The position numbers were made by a program, and so were the translations under genes. Of a stretch of 6,491 nucleotides of DNA, positions 1 through 6,377 are shown one piece after another. Under the pieces are notes generated by a model. That model was not told the DNA's origin and searched no databases. It saw only the letters and a program-made list of their open reading frames with translations. The stretch spans positions 1 through 6,491 of the forward strand of contig JAQBPF010000029.1 in assembly GCA_028287665.1 (NCBI GenBank), given 5' to 3'. The first letter of the stretch is position 1, and every line of letters begins with the position of its first letter. This DNA is from Deinococcus sp. (GTDB lineage: Bacteria > Deinococcota > Deinococci > Deinococcales > Deinococcaceae).

Positions 1-310
1 TCAGTCCAGGACAGGTCGTGGTGCTGGATAACCTCTCGGCACACCACCGCGCGTCCATTCGGACGCGCATCGAAGCTCACGGCTGTTCGGTTCTGTTCCT
101 CCCGCCTTACAGCCCGGACTTCAATCCCATCGAGATGCTCTTTTCCAAGGTCAAAGCCCTTGTGCGCGCTGGAGAACCGCGAGACTTGACGACGCTGTTC
201 TCCAGCGTCTGGGCCGCCCTGGAGGCCGTCTCCTTGCGAGATGTCTTCGGCTGGTTCACGCACGCTTTCCCTGACGTCTTCTTATGTCAAATGCTCTAGA
301 AGCTGTAAGT
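1..310 (+). mobile_element. Right-hand part of an IS630-family insertion sequence (boundary uncertain)
   Basis: The transposase gene implies an IS630-type element whose right end falls shortly after the TAG at 297-299. IS630 elements insert at TA dinucleotides and duplicate them. A TA at 306-307 is a possible right boundary, but the left inverted repeat is outside the window, so the terminal repeat cannot be matched and the end is a guess. The strong terminator hairpin begins only 14 bp after the stop codon and could be inside or outside the element. Confidence 0.5.
3..299 (+). CDS. IS630-family transposase, C-terminal part (5' end outside window)
   Basis: This is the C-terminal portion of a DDE transposase that cuts and rejoins DNA at the ends of its insertion sequence. 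The frame is open from the first bases of the window, so the real start lies upstream; GTG codons near position 18 are internal. Two catalytic residues are visible. The second Asp is in the motif VLDNLSAHH (codon 27-29) and the final Glu is in PPYSPDFNPIE (codon 132-134). They are separated by 34 residues, which gives the DD34E spacing of the IS630/Tc1/mariner superfamily. The first catalytic Asp and the N-terminal helix-turn-helix would lie to the left. The visible part shows no frameshift and ends in TAG. The following C-terminal helix (SKVKALVRAGEPRDL) is also typical of IS630 proteins. It converges with the minus-strand genes. Whether the whole copy is intact cannot be judged here. Confidence 0.93.
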   Translation, partial: SPGQVVVLDNLSAHHRASIRTRIEAHGCSVLFLPPYSPDFNPIEMLFSKVKALVRAGEPRDLTTLFSSVWAALEAVSLRDVFGWFTHAFPDVFLCQML

Positions 311-313
311 GGG

Positions 314-356
314 AAAAGACAGGGGCCTTGAGTTGAATTCAAGGCCCCTGTCTTTT
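314..356. terminator. Bidirectional Rho-independent terminator
   Basis: An 18-bp perfect stem pairs 314-331 with 339-356 around a 7-nt loop at 332-338. The stem core is GGGGCCTTGA paired with TCAAGGCCCC. The left arm starts with AAAA and the right arm ends with TTTT followed by GTTTTT, so a U-tract follows the stem whichever strand is transcribed. It lies 14 bp after the transposase stop on the plus strand and 21 bp after the stop of the small minus-strand gene at 378, so it insulates the two convergent units. Confidence 0.93.
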
Positions 357-377
357 GTTTTTACGTTCTCCTTCCAC

Positions 378-569
378 TTACTCACCGACTGTGGAGAGTG
401 TTGACAGAGACTCTTTAAGCCTCTTCAATTGCTCCAGCGTCAGGCCATACGCCTCTGCAATTTCACTGTCTGGAGTTTCGTTGCACCGCACAGAAAGGCG
501 AGTTCGTTCCCAAAGCGCGACTTCTTCATCAGTCAAGCCATAAGTGAAACCCGGAATCGTGAAACGCAT
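378..569 (-). CDS. Small unnamed protein (63 aa) with possible helix-turn-helix
   Basis: I do not recognise this protein. It reads as genuine because AGGAGG, a near-ideal Shine-Dalgarno, sits 6 nt before the ATG, and because a strong terminator follows the stop by about 20 bp. The 63 residues are charged and soluble, with no signal peptide or membrane segment. Residues 33-51 (TPDSEIAEAYGLTLEQLKR) follow the spacing of a helix-turn-helix core: a small helix with I-A, a G-L-T turn, then a second helix. Short DNA-binding proteins and sigma-region-4-like segments look similar, so a regulatory role is possible but unproven. The gene is 125 bp downstream of the PIN/TRAM gene on the same strand and may be cotranscribed with it. 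An antisense frame at 355-543 has no comparable ribosome binding site and is taken as a shadow. Sure that it is a gene: fairly; function: unknown. Confidence 0.75.
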   Translation of the reverse strand: MRFTIPGFTYGLTDEEVALWERTRLSVRCNETPDSEIAEAYGLTLEQLKRLKESLSTLSTVGE

Positions 570-575
570 AGGCAG

Positions 576-581
576 CCTCCT
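576..581 (-). promoter_or_regulatory. Shine-Dalgarno of the small unnamed gene
   Basis: On the minus strand AGGAGG lies 6 nt before the ATG at 569-567. It is the strongest ribosome binding site in the window and the main reason to accept the 63-residue frame as a gene. Confidence 0.8.
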
Positions 582-583
582 GC

Positions 584-596
584 AAAAGTGACTTTT
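584..596. repeat. 13-bp perfect palindrome upstream of the small gene
   Basis: AAAAGT-G-ACTTTT is a perfect palindrome around a central G at 590. It sits immediately before the Shine-Dalgarno of the small gene at 576-581. The position would suit an operator or a short 5' hairpin controlling translation; no function can be shown from sequence alone. Confidence 0.4.
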
Positions 597-614
597 AAGC
601 TCTCCAGAACTCTT

Positions 615-651
615 TTTCCGCCTCTTGAAGGGACAAGAGCTTCAGCGGAAA
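615..651. repeat. Long bulged hairpin between the PIN/TRAM gene and the small gene
   Basis: TTTCCGC (615-621) pairs with GCGGAAA (645-651), and CTCTTG (622-627) pairs with CAAGAG (634-639). This gives 13 bp of perfect pairing, a 6-nt loop (628-633) and a 5-nt one-sided bulge (640-644). No T-tract follows on the minus strand, so it is a poor terminator. An intercistronic RNA stability or processing element, or part of the 5' leader of the small gene, fits better. Confidence 0.5.
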
Positions 652-658
652 TCAGAAC

Positions 659-683
659 GGGCGACGGTCAGAGAAGATCGCCC
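659..683 (-). terminator. Possible weak terminator or stem after the PIN/TRAM gene
   Basis: GGGCGA (659-664) pairs with TCGCCC (678-683) around a 13-nt loop, 11 bp after the TGA of the PIN/TRAM gene. On the minus strand the stem is followed by GTTCTGATTT, a poor U-tract, so any termination would be partial and read-through into the small gene is plausible. Confidence 0.35.
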
Positions 684-694
684 TGTCACTGCTT

Positions 695-1768
695 TCATGC
701 TGCGTCCCCATTGCCATCTTTGTCGGCCTTCGCAAAAATCATGCGGCCCACGTTGGTCTGCACGTTGTTGATGACCTGCACGCGCGTCGGTTTGCCGCGG
801 TATTTCATGCCGTCCTCAACGACCACCATCGTGCCGTCGTCCATGTAACCCACGCCCTGCCCCTGCTGCTGCCCACCCTTGGTGATGGTCACCGTCAGGT
901 GGTCTCCGGTCTGAACCTGGGGCTTGAGGGCCACCGCCGCCTCGTGGATGCTCAGCACCTCCAGACCGTGCAGCTTGGCGATTTTGCGGAGGTTGCCATC
1001 GTTGGTCAGCAGCTTGCCTCCGGTATCGCGGGCCAGCCGGATCAACTTGTCGTCCACGGTGGTCAGGGCGGCGTCGTCCCAGTCCTCGACCCGGATCGGC
1101 TGAATCTCGCGCAGCTCTTCCAGCACGCTCAGGCCACGTTTGCCCCGCGTGCGCTTCTGGGGGTCGGCATTGTCGGCCAACACCTGAAGTTCGCGCAAAA
1201 CAAAGCCAGGGATGACCAGTTCGCCTTCCAGGAATCCGGCGCGGGCCAGATCCAGAACGCGCCCATCAATGATCACGTTGGTATCCAGAATTTTACTGCC
1301 CGGTTTGCGCCGCACCGAGGGAAAGGCGAACGCCCCGAACGCGTCGGCGTGCTGTGTGGCGAACGACACGAAAAAGGCAGCCAGGATCAGCGTGACCAGC
1401 ACATTCCAGACCCAGCTGTAAAACGGTAAGCCGCGCAGCAGGTTGCCCAACAGCACGCTCAGGAGAAGGGCCACGATCAGGCCGAAGGTGGCCGCAGCGA
1501 CGGTACGCGGGGAAAGTTTTTCGTACCAGTGGCCAAAGGACGTGAGCCAGCGGCCCGCCAACTTCTCGCCACGGGGCGCGAGCAAAAAGCCGGTCAGCGC
1601 CCCTGCCAGCATCAGGCTCAGGGTATTGACCAACGCCAGCCCTGCCCCGACCTTTCCGCCAGACAACAGCATCCCTGCGGCCCAGCCCGCCAAGAGGCCC
1701 AGCCCCATAATCGACAAACGAAACACCAACATTATTTTCAAGTGTACTCGTTTGCCCTGCCCGGGCAT
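695..1768 (-). CDS. Membrane-anchored PIN/TRAM-domain protein (YacL type), putative RNase
   Basis: The 357-residue protein has the YacL layout. About four hydrophobic segments lie near residues 13-35, 41-63, 92-108 and 117-139, then a PIN nuclease domain from about 158 to 280 and a TRAM RNA-binding domain from about 285 to 345. PIN acidic residues are visible at D162 (ILDTNVIIDGR), E193 (VLRELQ), D239/D240 (VDDKL) and D257 (TNDGNL), so the metal-binding set looks complete. PIN domains are typically metal-dependent RNases and TRAM binds RNA, so a membrane-held RNA-processing enzyme is the likely role; the true substrate is unknown. Length matches the family. The first ATG is chosen because an in-frame TAA lies just upstream and GAGG sits 9 nt before it; the ATG at residue 13 lacks a ribosome site. 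In Bacillus the homologue sits by radA and disA; that context is absent here. Confidence 0.92.
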   Translation of the reverse strand: MPGQGKRVHLKIMLVFRLSIMGLGLLAGWAAGMLLSGGKVGAGLALVNTLSLMLAGALTGFLLAPRGEKLAGRWLTSFGHWYEKLSPRTVAAATFGLIVALLLSVLLGNLLRGLPFYSWVWNVLVTLILAAFFVSFATQHADAFGAFAFPSVRRKPGSKILDTNVIIDGRVLDLARAGFLEGELVIPGFVLRELQVLADNADPQKRTRGKRGLSVLEELREIQPIRVEDWDDAALTTVDDKLIRLARDTGGKLLTNDGNLRKIAKLHGLEVLSIHEAAVALKPQVQTGDHLTVTITKGGQQQGQGVGYMDDGTMVVVEDGMKYRGKPTRVQVINNVQTNVGRMIFAKADKDGNGDAA

Positions 1769-1777
1769 CTGTTATTG

Positions 1778-1781
1778 CCTC
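1778..1781 (-). promoter_or_regulatory. Ribosome binding site choosing the PIN/TRAM start
   Basis: GAGG on the minus strand lies 9 nt before the ATG at 1768-1766. The internal ATGs at residues 13 and 21 have no purine-rich site before them, so this supports the longer protein. Confidence 0.5.
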
Positions 1782-1921
1782 GCAATTCAGCCGTGGTGGA
1801 AGACACGGTAGCCGTTTCGTTGAGAACAACCGGGCCGACACTGCCGCTTCCAGGAGAGCTTTTATGACCACTGGGACAGCTCTACAGTCAGCACAGGATC
1901 TTCCAGGTGGTGACACAAAGG

Positions 1922-1947
1922 GAGGCCGGAGCGTTGGCCCCGGCCTC
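1922..1947 (-). terminator. Probable terminator of the ABC exporter operon
   Basis: GAGGCCGG (1922-1929) pairs perfectly with CCGGCCTC (1940-1947) around a 10-nt loop, about 90 bp after the stop of the second ABC gene. On the minus strand the stem is followed by CCTTTGTGT, a short imperfect U-tract. It is the only strong GC-rich stem in this gap and separates the operon from the PIN/TRAM gene. Confidence 0.55.
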
Positions 1948-1985
1948 TGTACTGATTCACCTGTACTAATTCATCTGTGCCGATC
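1947..1985. repeat. 14-bp imperfect tandem repeat, about 2.7 copies
   Basis: Successive units are CTGTACTGATTCAC, CTGTACTAATTCAT and the partial, diverged CTGTGCCGATC. The first two differ at two positions. The array lies between the ABC stop at 2036 and the hairpin at 1922-1947, in the 3' untranslated region of the operon. No coding or known binding role is evident. Confidence 0.55.
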
Positions 1986-2035
1986 CAGCAGCTCTGCCCA
2001 GTCGGCGGTGTCTCAGGCGGCCACCTCTCAGCCTC

Positions 2036-3910
2036 TCAGTCGGCAGCGTCGCCCTGAGCGTACTGGAGGCGGTGCAGGCGGGCGTAGTAACCGCCTTTCT
2101 GCAGCAGTTCGCGGTGACTGCCCTGCTCCACGATCCGGCCCTTTCTCATCACCACGATTCGGTCACAGCCCTCGATGGTGCTGAGGCGGTGGGCAATGAT
2201 GATGCTCGTGCGGCCCAGCATAACTTTCTGAAGTGCGTGCTGGATACGGAGCTCGGTTTCCGTATCGACGTTGGCGGTGGCTTCGTCCAGCACCAGCAGG
2301 ATGTCGGGGTTCTGAATCAGGGCGCGGGCAAAGGCCAACAGCTGCTTTTGCCCGGTGCTGAGGGTCGCGCCGCGCTCGCGCACTTCGGTCTGGTAGCCTT
2401 CCGGCAAACTCAGGATGTAGTCGTGAACGCCCACGTATTCGCAGGCTTCCACCACGCGCTCATGCGAGATGTCGGGGTTGTTGAGGGTCAGGTTGCCCTC
2501 GATGGTTCCGGCAAACAGGAAGACGTCTTGCAGCACCACGCCCACATGCCGCCGCAGATCGTACTGGGCCAGGTCGCGCACATCCACACCATCGACCTTC
2601 ACTGCGCCGCGCTGCACGTCGTAAAAGCGGCTGACCAGAGCGGTAACGCTGGTTTTGCCCGCGCCTGTGGCCCCCACCAGCGCCACGCTTTCGCCGGGTT
2701 GGATGTGCAGGTCGATGCCGCGAAGAATCCAGCGGTCATCGCTGGCGGGCGTGTCAGCCGTCACCGTCTGGTCATAGGAGAACCAGACCCCCTCAAAAGA
2801 GACACTGCCTTCAAAATTGTTCAGAGGCTGGGCATCAGGCTTGTCTGAGACCTCTTCCTTGGTGTCAAGCACGCCAAAGATGCGCTCACTGGAAGCCATG
2901 GCCGCCTGGAGGTTGTTGAACACGTCGGCCAGATCCTGAATAGGCTGGAACAACTGCTGGGTCCACTGCACAAAGGCGTACAGCGTCCCGATGGTCACGG
3001 CCCCGGCCACCACACCGTCTACAGGCGTACCGCCCAGAATCCCGCGTGAGGCGAAGTACAGCACCAGCGCCACGGCCACCTGTCCCAGCACCGCCACCAC
3101 AGGCATAAACAACGAAAACCACTTGACCGAATTGACGTTGGCGGTCAGCAGAGAGCGGTTGGACTGGTCAAAATCCAGGGCCGACCGGTTCTCACGGCCA
3201 AACAACTGCACCGTCAACATCCCGGTGATGTTCTCGTTCAGCTTGGTATTGACGATGGCCTGCTGGGTGCGCGTCATGCGGAAGGCGTCGCGGAGTCTGG
3301 CCCGGAAAAAATTGGTGGCAAAGTACAGGATGGGCAGCACCGTGAACGAGATCAAGGCCAGTTGCCAGTTGACCCGCAGCATGATGATCACGTAAGCCAC
3401 GATCAGGAAGCTGCTCTGGATCAGGCTCACCAGACCGCCGGTGATGAACTGGTTGATGGCGTCTACATCGCTGGTGACGCGGGTAATCAGGCGGCCCACC
3501 GGGTTCTGATCGAAGTAGGCCAGATGCAGCCGCTGAAGCTTGGTAAACACGTCGGCGCGGATGTCGCGCAGCACATTCTGACCGAGGTAGCCGATGGCCA
3601 GTGTAAACGCATAGGTGAGGCAGAATTCCACGAGTTTCAGGGCCATGTAGCCCAACGCGGCCACCATCAGGCCCCGGTACAGATTTTCGGTGCTGAGGGT
3701 CCGGTCGCGCTCGAAGGGCACCAGATAGGTGTCTATGGCGTGCCGCTGAATCAGGGCAAAGAGGGGCTGGGCCACCGCGATCAGCAGGGCCAGCACCACA
3801 CCCGCCACCACCAGAGGGACGTAGGGCTTCAGATAGATAAAAATGCGGCGCGTCAGCTGGGCATCAAAGCCCTTCTGGTAGGCGTCGCCCGATTGGTCTG
3901 GGGCGGTCAT
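2036..3910 (-). CDS. Heterodimeric ABC exporter, subunit with the catalytic Glu (TM288/BmrD/LmrD-like)
   Basis: This 624-residue half-transporter has a six-helix transmembrane domain (about residues 31-320) and a nucleotide-binding domain (about 365-615). ATP motifs are visible: A-loop Y379, Walker A GATGAGKT at 413-420, Q-loop Q461, signature LSTGQ at 517-521 with Thr replacing the usual Gly, Walker B ending D542 with catalytic E543, D-loop ANVD, and switch His574. The working Glu with a degenerate signature is the pattern of the TM288-like half of heterodimeric exporters. It should pair with the upstream gene product in the inner membrane and expel drugs, lipids or other amphiphiles; the substrate cannot be read from sequence. 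About ten extra residues follow the A-loop ([13 protein letters not shown]). Its ATG overlaps the upstream stop in ATGA, with AGGTG 5 nt before it, so translation is probably coupled. Confidence 0.95.
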   Translation of the reverse strand: MTAPDQSGDAYQKGFDAQLTRRIFIYLKPYVPLVVAGVVLALLIAVAQPLFALIQRHAIDTYLVPFERDRTLSTENLYRGLMVAALGYMALKLVEFCLTYAFTLAIGYLGQNVLRDIRADVFTKLQRLHLAYFDQNPVGRLITRVTSDVDAINQFITGGLVSLIQSSFLIVAYVIIMLRVNWQLALISFTVLPILYFATNFFRARLRDAFRMTRTQQAIVNTKLNENITGMLTVQLFGRENRSALDFDQSNRSLLTANVNSVKWFSLFMPVVAVLGQVAVALVLYFASRGILGGTPVDGVVAGAVTIGTLYAFVQWTQQLFQPIQDLADVFNNLQAAMASSERIFGVLDTKEEVSDKPDAQPLNNFEGSVSFEGVWFSYDQTVTADTPASDDRWILRGIDLHIQPGESVALVGATGAGKTSVTALVSRFYDVQRGAVKVDGVDVRDLAQYDLRRHVGVVLQDVFLFAGTIEGNLTLNNPDISHERVVEACEYVGVHDYILSLPEGYQTEVRERGATLSTGQKQLLAFARALIQNPDILLVLDEATANVDTETELRIQHALQKVMLGRTSIIIAHRLSTIEGCDRIVVMRKGRIVEQGSHRELLQKGGYYARLHRLQYAQGDAAD

Positions 3911-5889
3911 TTGGTCACCTGCTCTTTGGGGTGCTGAGGCTGCACCGACTGGGGTTGTGCTTTAGACAGGCTGGAAGCGGACATCTGGCCCGTTTCCAGC
4001 AGGTTGGCGGCTTCGTCCGGGGTGGCAACGGCATCGTCGTCGCCGTCCAGATCGGTGGCGAGGCTTTGCAGGCGTTCCAGTTCGGCGTAGTGCCCACCGG
4101 CAGCCAGCAGCCCTTCGTGGGTGCCCTGCTCTACCACACGGCCCGCTTCCAGCACCACGATCTGGTCGGCGTGGCGCAGGGTGCTGACACGGTGAGCAAT
4201 CACAATGACCGTGCGCCCGGCACTGACTTCGCGCAGACCGTCCAGAATCTTGCGTTCCGTTTCGGTGTCTACGGCGCTCAGCGAATCATCGAGGATCAGA
4301 ATGCGCGGCTCCCGGACCAGGGCGCGGGCCACAGCGGTGCGCTGACGTTGCCCGCCCGACAGGGTCACGCCGCGCTCACCCAGCATGGTGTCGTAGCCGT
4401 TGGGGAACCCCTCGATGTCGCCGTCCAGGCCAGCCAGCCGCGCCGCATTTCGCACGCGGGCCGGGTCAGGCTTCTGCGGGATATCGGGGGTGGGAGGAGC
4501 GCCGACCACGCTGATGCCGGTCGGCACGCGGGGCAGATCGCGGTTGCCCAGGCCGAAGCCGATGTTGTTGGCAATCGTATCGCTGAACAGGAACGGCTCC
4601 TGCGGCACGATGCTGATGGCGTCTCGCAGGGTATTCAGAGGAATCACGCGCACATCCTGTCCGTCCATCCTGACCACACCCGAAGTGGGGTCCATAGAGC
4701 GGGTGATCAACTGCGCCAGCAGCGTCTTGCCACTGCCCGTCGGACCCGTAATGCCCAGGAAGGTTCCAGCTGGAATGGTCAGATTGATGTTTTCCAGCAC
4801 GTTGGCGTTGCCGTATTTGAGGCTCACATTGTCGAAGGCCACATCGCCCAGCAGGTCACGGATACGGGTGTTGGTGCGGTTGCGGTCGTCGTGGACCATC
4901 GGGCGGGCGTCCAGCATTTCGCGCAGACGCAGCCAGGAGGCCAATCCGCGCTGCGTGACCCCGGTGATCCAACCGACCATCAACATCGGCCACGCCAGGC
5001 GCTCCAGGGTGCCCACGAACTGCACGAACATGCCCACGGTAAAGGAACCGTCGTTGGTGGGGCTCAGGATCAGGCGGCCCCCCACCAGCAGAATCAGGCC
5101 AAAAGCCAGCCCGATCAGCAGGCTGGCAAACGAGCGCAGCGGCCCTTCCACTTTGGTCAGCGCGATGTTGCGGCGCAGCAATTCGAGGTTCATCGATCGG
5201 TAATCGGCAATCTCGCGGTCTTCGATGGCGTAGCCCTTGACCACCCGCGCCCCGCTGAAATTTTCCTGCGCTTTGGCAGCAATCAGGCTGTTCTGTTCCT
5301 GTGCCAGTCGGTGCCGCTTGCTGATTTGCCGCGCCAGATAGAACAGCACGCCCACGATGACGGGCAGGATGGCGATGACGATCAGGGTGAGCTGCCAGCT
5401 GAGGCTGAACATCACTGCAAAGGCCGTGACGAAGCCCGACAGGATGTTGACGATCTGCCAGGCACCAAAGCCCAACATTTCGCGGACGGCGCTCAGGTCG
5501 CCCGTCAGACGGTTCATCAGATCGCCCGTTTTGGCGCGGTCGTAGTAGTGCTTGTCCAGCGTTTGCAGGTGGGCAAACAGGTCTCGGCGGATTTCATATT
5601 CGGTCTGGCGCGAGGCCACCACGATCATTCGCCGCATCAGCAACATAAAGCCGCCTGCCGTAAGCGACGCCGTCACGATGCCCAGGGCGTACAGGCCAGC
5701 CGTGGCCAGTGTGAGGCCAGAGGTGGTGGGGTCGGTGTCGGTTTGCCCGGTCAGGCCGTCGATGGTGAGGCGAATGAAGTAGTACGGCAGCAGGTTGACG
5801 CTGTTGGCGATGATCACGGCCACCAGCCCGATGATGTACTGCCGAAGGTGCATTCTCAGGTACGGCGCCAGGGTTCTTAAACTTTCCAA
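3907..5889 (-). CDS. Heterodimeric ABC exporter, subunit with degenerate Walker B (TM287/BmrC/LmrC-like)
   Basis: This 660-residue half-transporter is the first gene of the operon. Six membrane helices lie at about 17-308 and the ATPase domain at about 348-610. Visible motifs are A-loop Y359, Walker A GPTGSGKT at 382-389, Q-loop Q430, canonical LSGGQ at 510-514, Walker B D534 followed by D535 where the catalytic Glu should be, D-loop SAVD and switch His566. Its LSGGQ would complete the active site of the partner, while its own site should be slow or inactive. From the Q-loop to the signature it is about 24 residues longer than its partner because of a proline-rich insertion (about 449-478, eight prolines). 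A polar tail of about 50 residues (612-660) follows the fold. The TTG start is chosen because GAGG lies 6 nt before it; the next candidate, ATG at residue 13, has no clear site. Confidence 0.94.
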   Translation of the reverse strand: MESLRTLAPYLRMHLRQYIIGLVAVIIANSVNLLPYYFIRLTIDGLTGQTDTDPTTSGLTLATAGLYALGIVTASLTAGGFMLLMRRMIVVASRQTEYEIRRDLFAHLQTLDKHYYDRAKTGDLMNRLTGDLSAVREMLGFGAWQIVNILSGFVTAFAVMFSLSWQLTLIVIAILPVIVGVLFYLARQISKRHRLAQEQNSLIAAKAQENFSGARVVKGYAIEDREIADYRSMNLELLRRNIALTKVEGPLRSFASLLIGLAFGLILLVGGRLILSPTNDGSFTVGMFVQFVGTLERLAWPMLMVGWITGVTQRGLASWLRLREMLDARPMVHDDRNRTNTRIRDLLGDVAFDNVSLKYGNANVLENINLTIPAGTFLGITGPTGSGKTLLAQLITRSMDPTSGVVRMDGQDVRVIPLNTLRDAISIVPQEPFLFSDTIANNIGFGLGNRDLPRVPTGISVVGAPPTPDIPQKPDPARVRNAARLAGLDGDIEGFPNGYDTMLGERGVTLSGGQRQRTAVARALVREPRILILDDSLSAVDTETERKILDGLREVSAGRTVIVIAHRVSTLRHADQIVVLEAGRVVEQGTHEGLLAAGGHYAELERLQSLATDLDGDDDAVATPDEAANLLETGQMSASSLSKAQPQSVQPQHPKEQVTK

Positions 5890-5895
5890 GGGAAA

Positions 5896-5899
5896 CCTC
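5896..5899 (-). promoter_or_regulatory. Ribosome binding site supporting a TTG start
   Basis: GAGG on the minus strand lies 6 nt before the TTG at 5889-5887 and decides this non-ATG start for the first ABC gene. The site is inside a 12-bp sequence that recurs at 5995-6006. Confidence 0.6.
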
Positions 5900-5927
5900 G
5901 TATCTGAAATCGCCGTCTGCGGGTCTG

Positions 5928-5951
5928 GAATTCTGTGGGTTGAATTCTGTG
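5928..5951. repeat. GAATTCTGTG tandem pair, 14-bp period
   Basis: The 10-mer GAATTCTGTG occurs at 5928-5937 and 5942-5951, separated by GGTT. It lies about 40 bp upstream of the ABC start, inside the likely 5' leader or promoter zone. Confidence 0.55.
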
Positions 5952-6077
5952 CAAATCAGGCAGGGCGAAGCCAGTGCAGGGGGCGAGAAACGAAAAGGGA
6001 AACCTCAGGTGTCTGCCTTGATGTCCGGCAAAGCACCTCGCAAGGGGGCCAGCATACGCCCAATTGCGTGGAGTGAA

Positions 6078-6095
6078 ATGCGCGTTATGGCGCAT
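6078..6095. repeat. Inverted repeat ATGCGC-N6-GCGCAT
   Basis: A perfect 6-bp inverted repeat with a 6-nt spacer (GTTATG) lies about 190 bp upstream of the ABC start. It could be a repressor site or a small hairpin; nothing in the sequence decides between them. Confidence 0.4.
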
Positions 6096-6143
6096 CTGCC
6101 CATGCATGAACTTCCCCCTTAGACCAGACCCCGCACAACACAA

Positions 6144-6173
6144 GCGGCGCTCACTGTGCCGGAGATGCGCCGC
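6144..6173. repeat. GC-rich stem-loop GCGGCGC/GCGCCGC
   Basis: GCGGCGC (6144-6150) pairs perfectly with GCGCCGC (6167-6173) around 16 nt. On the minus strand it is followed by TTGTGTTG, so weak termination or attenuation ahead of the ABC operon is conceivable, but the U-tract is poor. Confidence 0.4.
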
Positions 6174-6303
6174 CGCTCCTTCTAGTGTGAACGCCCGGTC
6201 TTTCAATAACCATTCAGTTCCCAGTCGGTCAGTAAATTTCAAAGAGACCTGGGCCGCTTCAATACCCCTTCACCTCAGAGGGCGGGCGCATCTGCGGGCT
6301 GTG

Positions 6304-6332
6304 TTGACACCTTCTGGGGGCAGTGCTACTAT
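6304..6332 (+). promoter_or_regulatory. Sigma-70-type promoter of the tRNA-Thr transcript
   Basis: A perfect -35 TTGACA (6304-6309) and a -10 TACTAT (6327-6332) are separated by exactly 17 bp. TGC just before the -10 adds an extended -10 element. The start is expected near 6339, giving a leader of about 78 nt before the tRNA. The bases after the -10 (CCACACCCGG) are GC-rich, a discriminator type linked in well-studied bacteria to stringent control of stable RNA genes. Confidence 0.87.
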
Positions 6333-6377
6333 CCACACCCGGAAGAGACCGCGCAGGCGGGAATCTTCCATGCTCAA

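Larger units (their letters stand above)
5888..6006. repeat. 12-bp direct repeat AAGGGAAACCTC, two copies
   Basis: AAGGGAAACCTC occurs exactly at 5888-5899 and 5995-6006, 107 bp apart, and in both cases is followed by a similar T-(A/G)-TCTG segment. The first copy contains the ribosome site and most of the start of the ABC gene; the second has no start codon in the matching place. Confidence 0.6.
5890..6303. other. Repeat-rich intergenic region upstream of the ABC operon
   Basis: About 410 bp separate the ABC start from the tRNA promoter, and I see no convincing gene. It should hold the leftward promoter of the ABC operon, but no good -35/-10 pair is visible. TATGCT (minus strand, 6056-6051) with a poor -35 is the best weak candidate. 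The region contains a duplicated 12-bp ribosome-site sequence, a 14-bp-period GAATTCTGTG repeat, three copies of the GGCGCATCT core, a palindrome at 6078-6095, a GC-rich stem at 6144-6173 and a direct-repeat motif at 6208-6233. Open frames crossing it lack ribosome sites and have unprotein-like composition. Confidence 0.6.

Noticed and set aside
899..1429. Plus-strand frame of 176 codons inside the PIN/TRAM gene
   Set aside because: Antisense shadow; the minus strand carries complete PIN catalytic residues and a TRAM domain.
1819..1830. GTTG-AGAA-CAAC inverted repeat upstream of the PIN/TRAM gene
   Set aside because: Arms of only 4 bp are expected by chance; no promoter could be aligned with it.
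1999..2050. Near-duplicate CAGTCGGC(G/A)G(T/C)GTC around the stop of the second ABC gene
   Set aside because: Twelve of 14 bases match across 38 bp, which may be a small duplication, but it is short, GC-rich and has no further support.
1864..2184. Plus-strand frame of 106 codons with GGAG before its ATG
   Set aside because: The ribosome site is attractive, but the product is Ser/Arg/Gly-rich without any recognisable fold, runs through the terminator hairpin and tandem repeats, and its second half is antisense to the ABC gene.
2072..2848. Plus-strand open frame antisense to the second ABC gene
   Set aside because: It is composed of mirror codons of the ATPase domain with no ribosome site or domain; the minus-strand protein has all ABC motifs.
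3931..5880. Long plus-strand open frame (649 codons) antisense to the first ABC gene
   Set aside because: Its codons are in exact register with the ABC codons, so antisense stops appear only where the ABC gene uses TTA, CTA or TCA. A GC-rich genome avoids these, and the frame indeed ends at the TTA codon for Leu4 of the ABC gene. The translated product has no recognisable domain.
5877..6242. Minus-strand frame of 121 codons upstream of the first ABC gene
   Set aside because: It begins with TTG without a ribosome site, overlaps the ABC start, and its composition (Arg, Cys, His, Phe) does not resemble a normal protein.
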